Assembly: GCA_021808925.1 (NCBI GenBank)
Contig: JAKBAR010000011.1
Coordinates: 1-34,261 of the forward strand
DNA length: 34,261 nt
DNA from: Pseudomonadota bacterium
Lineage (GTDB): Bacteria; Pseudomonadota; Alphaproteobacteria; Paracaedibacterales; JAKBAR01
Reading direction: 5' to 3'
Shown here: piece after piece, positions 15,736-24,337 of the stretch
Layout of the letters: every line of letters starts with the position of its first letter
How positions within the stretch are numbered: the first letter of the stretch is position 1
Made by a program: the position numbers and the translations under genes
The notes under the pieces: model-generated
The model's input: the letters and a program-made list of their open reading frames with translations, nothing else
Databases searched by the model: none
Told to the model about the DNA's origin: nothing

Positions 15736-17496
15736 ATGACACAGCTTTTTCATAAACTCGGTTTTGCAGGGGCTCTTGGTACTAGTTTTATTGGATTTTG
15801 GGCGCTTTTTTTCTTTGGGCATTTTACAGGATACCAAATGATTCTTTTGGCGGTATTTGCTTCTATAGGGCTTGTTGGATGGTATTATTCGCTCTCTTAC
15901 GCCAAAAAAACGTCCTCGACACTCTTTAATGCTTTTCAGCGCGGTGACTTTAATTTCACAGACACTGAGAAAAACTATTTTTCTCAAATACCCGGTTTTA
16001 CACAGGTTATTGACGATTTTAATAATGAAAAACAAAGTACCACGCGCCTTAATTTTGCAATAGAGTGTGTGACATCTTCTGTTATGGTTGCCGATAATCA
16101 ATACAACATTGTCTATTGTAATCCATCGATGATGACGGCTTTTCGAAAAGTTGAAGCGGACATTCGAAAAGTTTTCTCCCAATTTGATGTGAATAAACTG
16201 ATTGGCACAAATATGGATATTTTTCATAAAAATCCAGCCCACCAGCGTGGTCTGGTGTCTTCTTTAAAAGAAACGGTTAAAACACGTATTAAAGTGGGTC
16301 CTTGTACGTTTGATCTTGTGGCTTCACCTATTTTTGATAAAAATCAAAAACGCCACGGAACGGTGATTGAATGGAAAGAAATCACAGCAGAGCTCAAGGT
16401 AGAAGAGGAAATTTCATCCCTTGTAGCTAAAGTATCAACGGGCGACTTCTCTTACCGTATTGAGCTGTCGGATAAACAAGGGTTTATGCGTACACTTGCT
16501 GAAGGCATGAATAAATTTACGGATGTTATTAATAATTCTCTCACAGATATTCTTGGGTTCTTATCGGGTCTTTCTGAAGGGAATCTATCGACGCGCATGA
16601 AGGGTGAGTATGCCGGAATGCTTGAGGAAATCAAGCAAAATGCAAATTATAGTGTGGAAAAACTTGAAGGAACCATAGCGAATATTATTGAAGGAACAAA
16701 GCAAATTCGCGAAGCTTCAGGGGAAATTTCTGCAGGATCCAATGATCTTTCAGAACGTACAGAAACGCAAGCTTCAAGCCTTGAGGAAACAGCAGCATCT
16801 ATTGAAGAAATTACAGCGGCTGTTAAAAGCAACTCAGAAAATGCACAGCGCGCAACAAAAATGTCCTCTGATGCGTCGGGTCATGCTTCTACAGGTGAAA
16901 GGGTCATTGAGGAGGCTGTTCAAGCCATGGGCCGTATTCAAGAATCCTCTCAAAAGATTGGTGAGATCACCAATCTCATTGATGAAATTGCATTCCAAAC
17001 AAATCTTTTGGCGCTTAATGCAAGTGTGGAGGCGGCACGTGCAGGAGACTTTGGTAAGGGATTTGCTGTTGTGGCCCAAGAAGTGCGTGCCCTTGCTGAG
17101 CACTCTGCTCAAGCATCCAAGCAAATTAAAGCCCTTATTGAATCGAGCTCTGAGAGTGTTCAAGAGGGATCCGATCTTGTGGTACAGGCAAAACACTCTC
17201 TTGCCTCTATCGTCACTTCTATTAAAGAGGTATCAGAGATTATTCACTCTATTAATTTAGCAAGCTCTGAACAGTCTGTGAGTCTTGATCAAATTAACCA
17301 AACAGTCACACAACTCGATGCAATGACGCAAAAGAATGCAGCACTTGTGACAGAAAATGTGGCAACAACAGCGTCGATGGATGAGCAAGCAGAAAGCCTT
17401 CGTGACATGCTTGGTTTCTTTAAAATTGGTCAGACAACGACACTGGGTCAAGGAAGAGGGAGTGGGACAACATCTCAACCTACAGCCTATCACTAA
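15736..17496 (+). CDS. Methyl-accepting chemotaxis protein with cytoplasmic PAS domain
   Basis: Chemoreceptor (586 aa). Two closely spaced membrane helices (about residues 9-28 and 33-51) leave almost no periplasmic loop, so it must sense something inside the cell or in the membrane. A PAS domain follows at about 105-220 (SSVMVADNQYNIVYCNPSMM; IGTNMDIFHKNPAHQRGL), then HAMP-like repeats to about 320. The long signalling coiled coil has the CheA/CheW-binding tip DEIAFQTNLLALNASVEAAR near 416-435. No CheR-tethering pentapeptide is seen at the C-terminus. It stands alone, with its own upstream region and a strong terminator. It fits with the flagellar motAB genes in this window. Confidence 0.95.
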   Translation: MTQLFHKLGFAGALGTSFIGFWALFFFGHFTGYQMILLAVFASIGLVGWYYSLSYAKKTSSTLFNAFQRGDFNFTDTEKNYFSQIPGFTQVIDDFNNEKQSTTRLNFAIECVTSSVMVADNQYNIVYCNPSMMTAFRKVEADIRKVFSQFDVNKLIGTNMDIFHKNPAHQRGLVSSLKETVKTRIKVGPCTFDLVASPIFDKNQKRHGTVIEWKEITAELKVEEEISSLVAKVSTGDFSYRIELSDKQGFMRTLAEGMNKFTDVINNSLTDILGFLSGLSEGNLSTRMKGEYAGMLEEIKQNANYSVEKLEGTIANIIEGTKQIREASGEISAGSNDLSERTETQASSLEETAASIEEITAAVKSNSENAQRATKMSSDASGHASTGERVIEEAVQAMGRIQESSQKIGEITNLIDEIAFQTNLLALNASVEAARAGDFGKGFAVVAQEVRALAEHSAQASKQIKALIESSSESVQEGSDLVVQAKHSLASIVTSIKEVSEIIHSINLASSEQSVSLDQINQTVTQLDAMTQKNAALVTENVATTASMDEQAESLRDMLGFFKIGQTTTLGQGRGSGTTSQPTAYH

Positions 17497-17525
17497 GTAA
17501 CGACTTTATAAGAAATCTCTTTCTT

Positions 17526-17560
17526 TCCCCTGATTTTCTTTCAAAGAGATCAGGGAATTT
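17526..17560 (+). terminator. Rho-independent terminator after the chemoreceptor gene
   Basis: CCCTGAT (17526-17532) pairs with ATCAGGG (17547-17553). The inner bases TCTTT/AAAGA extend the stem. A run of T follows at 17556-17561. It is well placed 30 nt after the chemoreceptor stop and before the convergent mscS-type gene. Confidence 0.85.
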
Positions 17561-17580
17561 TTTGGGAGGAAAACGTGTTT

Positions 17581-19737
17581 TTAAAAACGGGCTAATTTAT
17601 CCAGCTGATAGGTAAGCTGATGCTGCAGAGGGGGTAAAATAGAGTGCTTCAAAAGGGCTTCTTGAAGAAGCGCATAAAATTCTTTTAAAAATTCACCGCG
17701 GGGATCGGGTTTTGTCCGAATGGATGCACTTATATGAATTGCTGTATCTGTAAACTTTGAAATACCTGAAATTTTAAGGGGCTCGACAATAATTTTTCCA
17801 AATTTTGGATGTTCTTTGATCGCCTGAAAAGCTTCTTGCAAAACCTGATCAATTGCAGCAAGAGAAGTTGTGTGCGACACAGCAAGATCAATACTTTGCT
17901 GTGTATAGTGTCTGGAGCGATTAATGATTGATGTCACTTCAGAAAAAGGAATAGATTGCACACTTCCGTTATCGTGGCGTAAGAAAACGCTGCGCAGACT
18001 AATCGCCTCAACAAGGCCAGAATAATTGCCAATTGCAACGTATTCTCCGACTTTAATATTCCCCTCAAAAAGGGTGAGAAAGCCCGTGATCACATCTTTG
18101 ACCATCGTTTGCGCACCAAAGGAAATCGCCAAACTAATCACGCTAAAGGCATAAATAATTGGCATAATATCAAAATTAAGTTCGGATAAAATGAGCAAAA
18201 ATCCAACAAAAGCAACAAGGCCCTTCATCGACGAGCGTGCAATCGGCACAATGGTTTGGGTAAAGGGATTGGGCCCTTGCTTTTGCGCACCTTCCTCTTT
18301 TGCTTGGAGTTGAGACGTTGCTATAAAATCAAAAAGAGCCCAAAGAATACGTACACTTATAATGACAAGGAGAATGGAAAGAGCTGTCAGAATGAGCTCT
18401 CTTGTTTGAGGTGTGTTTAAAAGGGTCAAAAAACTCAGACCCCATATTTCTAAAATGATTGCAGCAATGGCAAAAAAAAGACAAAAATGTGCTAAGGGGA
18501 TGAGGAAATAAGCTGATTGAACAACGGGTAAGGTTTTTGCATAACGCCATGGATGGTGAATATCGAAGGAGGGAGAGGGTTTGATGGGAAAATCTTGCCA
18601 GCTTTTTGAGAGTTTTTGCCCAATGAGAGAGAGTTGTGTGCTGAGAAAACGCCAAAGTGCAAGAAAAATGACCGTGAAAATAATGGCTTGGCCATAGAAT
18701 AATGTTTCAAAAAGAGCGCCATAAATCCAGGCAAGGTAGCCGATAAACAGTAGTAAAATGGCTAAAATATGCCAGAGACGCGCAACCGCTTGTGCTATAT
18801 TTAAAAGCACCCCTGCAAGATCTGTGCGATTCTCAAAATGCAACCATTTAGAGACGGGGTGGCGATAATCCACAATAAGTGTGGCTAAAACAAGAAAAAG
18901 ACCAAACCCGACAAGGCTCTTCCACGTTTCACAGGCTTTTGGATTCATGTGAATAAGCTGAAAAATCTGCGCGCAAAAGACCCCTAAAAAAAGAATCTGC
19001 ACAAAAAAACTAATGAGGTGGAAAAAACGTCGTGCATTGCGATCGCTTAACAGTAAAAGGCGAAGATCTGAATGGTAGGGCTGCAAAAAAAGCCTGAAAT
19101 ATTGAAGCAATAGACGTGATAAAAACAAAATACCTATAATCACATGGACGGAATGTAAAATTACAGGTCGCTGGAAAACAATCGCAACCGTATAGGCTGT
19201 AAGTCCAAAAAGAATAAGGGGAAGTGTGCTGATTAAAAATGCGCGTGTGAATTCTCCCCATGTGCGTGGGGGTTCTTTGGGCGCGCGCAATCCAAATAAA
19301 ACAAAACGAAGGAGAAATTCTGCGCCAAACCCTGTGGCAAGAGAGAGGAAGAGAAGGAGAGAGAAATTGACAAAATGATTAAGGGCGTCGCTGTCGCTAT
19401 CGTTTAAATTTTGAAATCCTTGCCAGACTTCAAAGGGAAACTGAGCCAAGGATTGAATAGCCTGAATAAGCTGCTGTGCGGATTCTTCAATACGTGTGAT
19501 AAGCCCTGCATTGAGATTATGAATCATTGATTGCGATGCATTTTTGCTATCGACCTGATTTTCAAGGGTGTTCAGATGTTTGAGAGTGTTCAAAAACGCT
19601 TGACGCTTTTCATCATCTTCAAGAATTTGAATGACTGCAACTGTTTGCGCATCTTTATCCGCATTTTTATTGGGATTTGCATAAGCACATAAGCAAAGAG
19701 AAAGACAGAAGGCCGCTATTTTTAAAAACATCATCAT
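17581..19737 (-). CDS. Large MscS-family mechanosensitive channel
   Basis: Mechanosensitive channel (718 aa), much larger than E. coli MscS (286 aa) and of the multi-helix YbiO/YbdG-like type. It has a signal peptide (MMMFLKIAAFCLSLCLCAYA), a periplasmic Gln/Asn-rich helical segment to about residue 110, then around ten hydrophobic helices. The pore helix and beta domain are in the last third: FDIMPIIYAFSVISLAISFG, then AQTMVKDVITGFLTLFEGNI and KVGEYVAIGNYSGLVEAISL, RSVFLRHDNGSVQSIPFSEV. It probably opens on membrane tension to release solutes. It is the last gene after lpxK (17 nt spacing), so it may be co-transcribed with the lipid A genes. Confidence 0.92.
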   Translation of the reverse strand: MMMFLKIAAFCLSLCLCAYANPNKNADKDAQTVAVIQILEDDEKRQAFLNTLKHLNTLENQVDSKNASQSMIHNLNAGLITRIEESAQQLIQAIQSLAQFPFEVWQGFQNLNDSDSDALNHFVNFSLLLFLSLATGFGAEFLLRFVLFGLRAPKEPPRTWGEFTRAFLISTLPLILFGLTAYTVAIVFQRPVILHSVHVIIGILFLSRLLLQYFRLFLQPYHSDLRLLLLSDRNARRFFHLISFFVQILFLGVFCAQIFQLIHMNPKACETWKSLVGFGLFLVLATLIVDYRHPVSKWLHFENRTDLAGVLLNIAQAVARLWHILAILLLFIGYLAWIYGALFETLFYGQAIIFTVIFLALWRFLSTQLSLIGQKLSKSWQDFPIKPSPSFDIHHPWRYAKTLPVVQSAYFLIPLAHFCLFFAIAAIILEIWGLSFLTLLNTPQTRELILTALSILLVIISVRILWALFDFIATSQLQAKEEGAQKQGPNPFTQTIVPIARSSMKGLVAFVGFLLILSELNFDIMPIIYAFSVISLAISFGAQTMVKDVITGFLTLFEGNIKVGEYVAIGNYSGLVEAISLRSVFLRHDNGSVQSIPFSEVTSIINRSRHYTQQSIDLAVSHTTSLAAIDQVLQEAFQAIKEHPKFGKIIVEPLKISGISKFTDTAIHISASIRTKPDPRGEFLKEFYALLQEALLKHSILPPLQHQLTYQLDKLARF

Positions 19738-19754
19738 TTAAAATTTAGCTAAAT

Positions 19755-20738
19755 TTATTTGATTCTATCAATTTTTAGTGCATCTTCCAAGAAATGAAAA
19801 AAAGAATCGGAGTCCCTGAAAGACAGCGTGATAGGAAGAGTATACATTTTTTCTCTCCATGGGGCGGGGATTTTAAGATAATCTTTTTCCGTTGTTAGGA
19901 TAGGGCAGCTCAACGCGATACTGCGTGTATATAGGTCACCGATGTCTTTTTCTGTATACACATAATGATCTGGAAAATCATAAAATGCGAGGATTTTAAA
20001 CCCTAAAGTTTCGAGGGAGTGTTTAAATTTTTTGGGGTATCCAATCCCTGCAAAAGCAATAATCGCTTGTGGTGGGATGGGCAAACGTGCTTCAAAATGT
20101 GCATCAAAGACAGGTTTTTTATAAAGAGTCAGTGCATCTTTATCTGTTTTTGATCCGTGAATAAGAATAATCGCATCGGCCTCTCTCATGCCTTTTTTAG
20201 GGAAAGTCCGCAGAGGTCCTGCTGGAAAAGTACACCCGTTCCCTAGGCCCTGTTGACCATCAATGACTAAAAGTGTGAGATCGTGAAAAAGCGATGGATT
20301 TTGCAACCCATCATCCATAATGCACACATCTGCTCCCTCATCATGTGCTGCTTTTCCTGATTGATAGCGATCAGAACAAACCCACGTTGTTCCATGCTTG
20401 GCCAAAAGCAAGGGCTCATCGCCCGTATAGGATGGATTATCTAAAAGGGTAGTTTTATGCAAATTTTTGACTTTTCCACCATAGCCGCGTGTCAGAAAAT
20501 GGGGGGTTTTCCCATAGTGAGTTTTTAAAATATCCGCGATCGCAATGGCTGTAGGAGTTTTACCCGATCCTCCGAGCGTTAAATTGCCTATGCATATAAC
20601 AGGGATAGGAAGACGCTTTTGAAAGCACTTGCGATAAAAAAAATGAAAAGTGCTGAGCATTGTATAAACAAAGGAAAGAGGGGAGAGGGCAAAGGCCTTC
20701 CACCCCTTTTTTTCATACCAAAATGCGGGGGTTTTCAT
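19755..20738 (-). CDS. lpxK: Tetraacyldisaccharide 4'-kinase (lipid A)
   Basis: LpxK phosphorylates the 4' position of tetraacyldisaccharide 1-phosphate to make lipid IVA at the inner membrane. A membrane-associating N-terminus leads to the P-loop region PVICIGNLTLGGSGKTPTAI (about residues 46-65). Next come FLTRGYGGK, GDEPLLLAKH and the DDGLQNPSL motif, all characteristic. I chose ATG at 20738 because MKTPAFWYEKKGW resembles the usual LpxK start; a GTG at 20747 would add three residues. The start overlaps the end of waaA by 26 nt. The 327-residue length is normal. Confidence 0.95.
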   Translation of the reverse strand: MKTPAFWYEKKGWKAFALSPLSFVYTMLSTFHFFYRKCFQKRLPIPVICIGNLTLGGSGKTPTAIAIADILKTHYGKTPHFLTRGYGGKVKNLHKTTLLDNPSYTGDEPLLLAKHGTTWVCSDRYQSGKAAHDEGADVCIMDDGLQNPSLFHDLTLLVIDGQQGLGNGCTFPAGPLRTFPKKGMREADAIILIHGSKTDKDALTLYKKPVFDAHFEARLPIPPQAIIAFAGIGYPKKFKHSLETLGFKILAFYDFPDHYVYTEKDIGDLYTRSIALSCPILTTEKDYLKIPAPWREKMYTLPITLSFRDSDSFFHFLEDALKIDRIK

Positions 20739-21996
20739 GGGAATCACTCAAATAAGGTTGACACAGCTGAACCAAGTCTTTGAGACTATTTTTCTGTATC
20801 GACATAAAATTCTTAAGCGCCTCTCCTTTTTCTTGCGCTTCATGGGGGTGAGATAAAAGGTTTGTGAGAATTTCAGTCAGATTGTTTGCTGTGACCTCTA
20901 GGCTATAAGGGCCCATAATCTCACAGATATCTTCCGCATTGTGCATAAAGGGTCCCCATAAAACACAACATCCCAACTGCGCAGGCTCAATGGGATTATG
21001 GCCTCCAATAGCGGGAACAAGGCTGCCACAGACAAGGGCTATGGGCGACAATGCGTACATAAGGCCGAGCTCGCCCATGGTATCGATGAGGTAAATGCTA
21101 TGATGTGTGTTAGGCATCTCTTCTTTGCTGCGTTGTGCATAGGAAAAACCATAGCTATCGATAAGCTTTATAATAGGATGACTGCGATGGGGGTGGCGGG
21201 GCACGAGAAAAAGCAAAACATTGGGGTGGGATTTGAGGATATCTTTGAAACTTTCAAGAATAATAGTCTCCTCTCCCTCATGGGTGCTGGCCGCAACAAA
21301 TGTTGGGCGATTTTTGATAACTGCAGACAATATTTTAAAATCTTCCTCGCTATAGGTCAAAGGGTTTGCCGCAAATTTGAGATTGGGCATGACGTGGACA
21401 CCTTTATCCGTGAAGCATCTCAGGCGCTCTGCATTTTTTTCTGACTGAGCAAAAATACTTGTAAAGCTGCTGAACAGTGCACGTGCAAGTGTAGGTATGC
21501 GTTGCCATCTTTGAAAACTATGTTCTGTAAGGCGCGCATTAATCAGATAAAGGGGAATAGATTTTTTTTTGCACAATGAAATCATATTGGGCCAAATCTC
21601 GGATTCTGTAATGCCAACAACATCAGGTTTCCAGTAGTTTAAAAAACGTTGCATCCACGGGTAAACATCCAAGGGGATGTATTGATGAATCGCATGGGGC
21701 GGTAGTTTATCTTTGATGATATTTGCTGCTGTGACGGTTCCTGTTGTTAATAAAATATACGCTTGGGGATACGTTTTTGAGAGGTGCTGGATCAAGGAAA
21801 GTAGTGATAGCGTTTCACCGACACTGACACCATGAAGCCAGATAAGTTTACCTTCTGGGCGCTTAAGTGAGGGGATGCCCCGGCGTTCATGAAGACGATG
21901 AATGTCTTCTTTGCCAAGGTGTGCGCGTTTTTTTAAATAAAAATATAAAAAAGGAGCGGCAAGGTAAGATAAAAAACGATATAGGTGCAAAAACAT
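20713..21996 (-). CDS. waaA: 3-deoxy-D-manno-octulosonic acid (Kdo) transferase
   Basis: WaaA/KdtA transfers Kdo from CMP-Kdo to lipid IVA on the inner face of the inner membrane. It has the N-terminal membrane helix (FLHLYRFLSYLAAPFLYFYL) and the acceptor-site motif WLHGVSVGE. LLTTGTVTAANIIK and VVGITESEIWPNMISLC are also typical, as is the C-terminal GT-B part with PRHPHRSHPI, GHNPIEPAQLGCCVLWGPFM and NAEDI. I prefer ATG 21996 on homology of the N-terminus; a GTG at 22017 would add seven residues. Its end overlaps lpxK, its pathway partner, as in many alphaproteobacteria. A complete gene of about 427 residues. Confidence 0.95.
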   Translation of the reverse strand: MFLHLYRFLSYLAAPFLYFYLKKRAHLGKEDIHRLHERRGIPSLKRPEGKLIWLHGVSVGETLSLLSLIQHLSKTYPQAYILLTTGTVTAANIIKDKLPPHAIHQYIPLDVYPWMQRFLNYWKPDVVGITESEIWPNMISLCKKKSIPLYLINARLTEHSFQRWQRIPTLARALFSSFTSIFAQSEKNAERLRCFTDKGVHVMPNLKFAANPLTYSEEDFKILSAVIKNRPTFVAASTHEGEETIILESFKDILKSHPNVLLFLVPRHPHRSHPIIKLIDSYGFSYAQRSKEEMPNTHHSIYLIDTMGELGLMYALSPIALVCGSLVPAIGGHNPIEPAQLGCCVLWGPFMHNAEDICEIMGPYSLEVTANNLTEILTNLLSHPHEAQEKGEALKNFMSIQKNSLKDLVQLCQPYLSDSHENPRILV

Positions 21997-22031
21997 AAAC
22001 TTTAAAGGGCTCAGCACCTGATCAAAAACAA

Positions 22032-22721
22032 TTAAGCTCTTTTTAACGGAAAAACAGGCAAATGTCCAAGACTAGTCACAGGAATACCATTAATTTCTGT
22101 ATGTTGCACCTCCTCTGTAAAGACACACATAAACCCTAAAATCTTTTGAACACTATCCCCAATAAGGCTTGCCGCTGCTTTGACTGTGCTGCCTGTGGAG
22201 ATGACATCGTCCATAATGACAACTTTTTTGCCTTTGATGGCTTCCAATTGGAGAGGAGACAAAAACATTTTTTTGCTGCCAGATGTAATCGAACTATACG
22301 CTATTTTTTTAGAAACTCCCTCAATGCCCTCCTTGTTTTTTATAATAATCCATGGAAGTTTCGCTTGTGTTGCGACTAATACACCAAGACCATTTGCTTG
22401 GTCCCCCAAAATCACAATAAGCTCTGTACCCAAGGGAATTTTTTTAGCGATAGCATGAGCTGCCGCAATGACAAGCTCGTGATCGTCTCTAAAATTAACA
22501 TATACAATTTCCACAGGTGCTCCACTCGAAGGGCGTACCTTTGGAAAGTTCTTTGAGAATCCATCGAAGGAAACTTTATAGGAACTCTGTGATTCTTGAG
22601 CTGTGTTTTGATCCGCCATGTGCGAAGATTTTTTTGGATCTGCTTGAGCATAGACAGGAGATGGTGGAGTCATCATCAAAAAAGCACATGGAAAAAAGAA
22701 CAGTTTGATGAGACGAGGCAT
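22032..22721 (-). CDS. Phosphoribosyltransferase-family protein with an export signal
   Basis: Type I phosphoribosyltransferase fold (229 aa). The PRPP-binding loop is VVIMDDVISTGST (167-179) with D171 and D172. An upstream fold segment LIVILGDQANGLGVLVATQA (101-120) resembles adenine/xanthine phosphoribosyltransferases. What is odd is the N-terminus: MPRLIKLFFFPCAFLMMTPP then SPVYAQA looks like a classical Sec signal peptide, and residues about 27-60 form a polar linker before the domain. This enzyme family normally works in the cytoplasm on PRPP and a base. The ATG is the first in frame and has an AAGAGA-like RBS. It precedes waaA by 14 nt. Fold is sure; substrate and location are inference. 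Confidence 0.8.
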   Translation of the reverse strand: MPRLIKLFFFPCAFLMMTPPSPVYAQADPKKSSHMADQNTAQESQSSYKVSFDGFSKNFPKVRPSSGAPVEIVYVNFRDDHELVIAAAHAIAKKIPLGTELIVILGDQANGLGVLVATQAKLPWIIIKNKEGIEGVSKKIAYSSITSGSKKMFLSPLQLEAIKGKKVVIMDDVISTGSTVKAAASLIGDSVQKILGFMCVFTEEVQHTEINGIPVTSLGHLPVFPLKRA

Positions 22722-22892
22722 TTGCTTTTTCTCTTTATAAAAAACTGGGCCTAGTCTACATGAGAAAATAAAAAATATATATAATTTTTTTAAACCTTTT
22801 TCCTTTATAACAAATCCATCATTATCCTCTAGACGTCTCTGTGATCAAATTGCTAGAATCCTTGAAATAACCTTTTATGAATAAGAATTTTT

Positions 22893-23345
22893 ATGGCCAA
22901 TAAACCCATTACTCTTCCGCTCACGATCAGGGCCCAATACGTCAAAGATCTTTCCTTTGAGAACCCTGACCCTATTGCAGCTTTTTCTCAAGATACAGAT
23001 ATTCAGCCTAATATTGCTGTGAATATCGGCGCACGTGCAGATAATGTGGGGGATGAAAATTTCGAAGTGGTTCTTGACATTCGTGTGGAAGCTAAACGTG
23101 GGGATAGTGTTTTGTTCATAGCAGAACTTAGCTATGCAGCCATTGTTGCGGTTGAAAACCTTGAAGAAGGTGCCATCGGTCCTTTTGTCATGATCGAAGC
23201 ACCCCACCTTATTTTTCCTTATGCACGAAATATTATCTCTGACATGACGCGCGAGGGAGGTTTCCCACCCCTTCTTTTAGCCCCTGTGGATTTTGCGGCT
23301 CTTTATAAACAGCAACAAGAGCAAGCAGCGGAAAAAAAATCCTAA
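22893..23345 (+). CDS. secB: Protein-export chaperone SecB
   Basis: SecB (150 aa) binds unfolded preproteins and hands them to SecA. It shows the family pattern: LPLTIRAQYVKDLSFENPDP near the N-terminus, DENFEVVLDIRVEAKRGDSV and FIAELSYAAIVAVENL in the core. The C-terminal block APHLIFPYARNIISDMTREG followed by GFPPLLLAPVDFAALY is diagnostic. It has an acidic surface, as expected. It stands in its own unit divergent from the phosphoribosyltransferase gene, with the peroxiredoxin gene 46 nt downstream. SecB fits the many exported proteins predicted nearby. Confidence 0.96.
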   Translation: MANKPITLPLTIRAQYVKDLSFENPDPIAAFSQDTDIQPNIAVNIGARADNVGDENFEVVLDIRVEAKRGDSVLFIAELSYAAIVAVENLEEGAIGPFVMIEAPHLIFPYARNIISDMTREGGFPPLLLAPVDFAALYKQQQEQAAEKKS

Positions 23346-23391
23346 GGTATCTTGCCTATAGTTAACATTCTGACAAGGAAAAGAGGTTATC

Positions 23392-23877
23392 ATGATCACC
23401 GTTGGGCAGCACTTTCCAAAGACCATTGCGCTTAAAAAAGTTGAGAGTGGCGTCATTCAGGATTTTAGTACAGAAGAACTCGCCAAGGGGCGCTGTATTC
23501 TTTTTGCTGTTCCCGGTGCTTTTACGCCGACGTGTTCCATACAGCATCTGCCAAGCTATATAAGAAAGCGTGATGACCTTAAGGCAAAGAATGTTGATTA
23601 TGTTTTTTGTCTAGCGGTGAATGATCCTTTTGTGCTGCAGGCATGGGCAAAGGAACACGACATCACGGATGATCGCATTATTTTCCTCGCGGATGGAAGT
23701 GCACTTTTGACAAAAGCCCTTGGCATGGAACTTGATCTTACATCTTTGGGCCTTGGCGTGCGCTCCAAACGCTATGTGATGGTCATTGACGACGGTATCG
23801 TGACGCATCTTTTTGTGGAAGAGAATGCGGGTGTGTGTGAGTTAAGCTCTGCAGACAGTCTTTTTGAAAAAATCTAA
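23392..23877 (+). CDS. Peroxiredoxin, Prx5/redoxin type
   Basis: Thiol peroxidase (161 aa) of the Prx5-like group that reduces hydrogen peroxide and alkyl hydroperoxides in the cytoplasm. The active-site motif is PGAFTPTCSIQHLP with the peroxidatic Cys at C48. Other family blocks are VDYVFCLAVNDPFVLQAWAK and DGSALLTKALGMELDLTSLG, followed by RSKRYVMVIDDG. A second cysteine in the last strand region (AGVCELSS) could be resolving, but this is uncertain. An AAGAGG RBS lies just before the ATG. It is downstream of secB on the same strand and followed by degraded sequence. Confidence 0.93.
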   Translation: MITVGQHFPKTIALKKVESGVIQDFSTEELAKGRCILFAVPGAFTPTCSIQHLPSYIRKRDDLKAKNVDYVFCLAVNDPFVLQAWAKEHDITDDRIIFLADGSALLTKALGMELDLTSLGLGVRSKRYVMVIDDGIVTHLFVEENAGVCELSSADSLFEKI

Positions 23878-23922
23878 TCCCTCTCATCTCTGTATGCTTA
23901 TGGGGAGGGGAGCGCTTAATAT

Positions 23923-24274
23923 ATCTCCCGTGAGGGCGAGCACATTGAGGAGAAACTAAGCAATCTTAAGGTGAGGTGCTTCAGAAAAATCATCTTGAAG
24001 AAATCGAGAAATACACTGAGAAAATTACCGCTCTTGATAATAAACCTCATAAAACTGCGGAATATGAGTTGCTTCCTCCTCAAGAAAAAATAAACTTCAA
24101 TGTGGGTGATTATGAATACTGGCGCAAAGGAATTCTCTGATCAAAGATTGCAGTGCAGGCGATTTTGGGAGGGGAAATCTCGAGGGATACTATGGAACAA
24201 GCAGGCTCTTAAGCTTTGAGGGTGAGTATGCTGAACATGCTGACGAGAAAAGGAATCTTGTAATCACTTCTTAG
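23923..24274 (+). pseudogene. Frameshifted coding remnant after the peroxiredoxin gene
   Basis: No intact gene fills the 460 nt between 23878 and 24337, but pieces of protein-like sequence run on through frame changes on the plus strand. One frame gives EGEHIEEKLSNLK up to about 23970. A second gives EVLQKNHLEEIEKYTEKITA, then ALDNKPHKTAEYELLPPQEK and INFNVGDYEYWRKGIL, stopping at 24140. A third continues with IAVQAILGGEISRDTMEQAG, and another with LLSFEGEYAEHADEKRNLVI to a stop at 24272-24274. The pieces are Glu/Lys-rich with coiled-coil character and no obvious start. I cannot name the parent family. It is best read as a decayed gene with two or more frameshifts. Confidence 0.5.
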
Positions 24275-24301
24275 AAAAAAAAGTCAGATGAGTAGAAAAG
24301 A

Positions 24302-24323
24302 GGGGCAACACAGCCCCTTTTTT
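24302..24323. terminator. Bidirectional terminator hairpin
   Basis: GGGGC (24302-24306), a six-base loop and GCCCC (24313-24317) form a GC-rich stem followed by six T on the plus strand. On the minus strand the same stem lies 14 nt after the stop of the exported thioredoxin-fold gene and is followed by TCTTTTC. It therefore probably ends transcription from both sides, best on plus. Confidence 0.75.
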
Positions 24324-24337
24324 AAAACGCGCGCCTC

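Noticed and set aside
16688-17260. Long plus-strand frame inside the chemoreceptor gene
   Set aside because: It is out of frame with the signalling domain, Lys/Leu-rich, and explained by the codon usage of the coiled-coil region.
20713-20738. Overlap of waaA and lpxK as a sign of a wrong gene call
   Set aside because: Both proteins show conserved ends in the overlap; short overlaps between these two pathway genes are normal.
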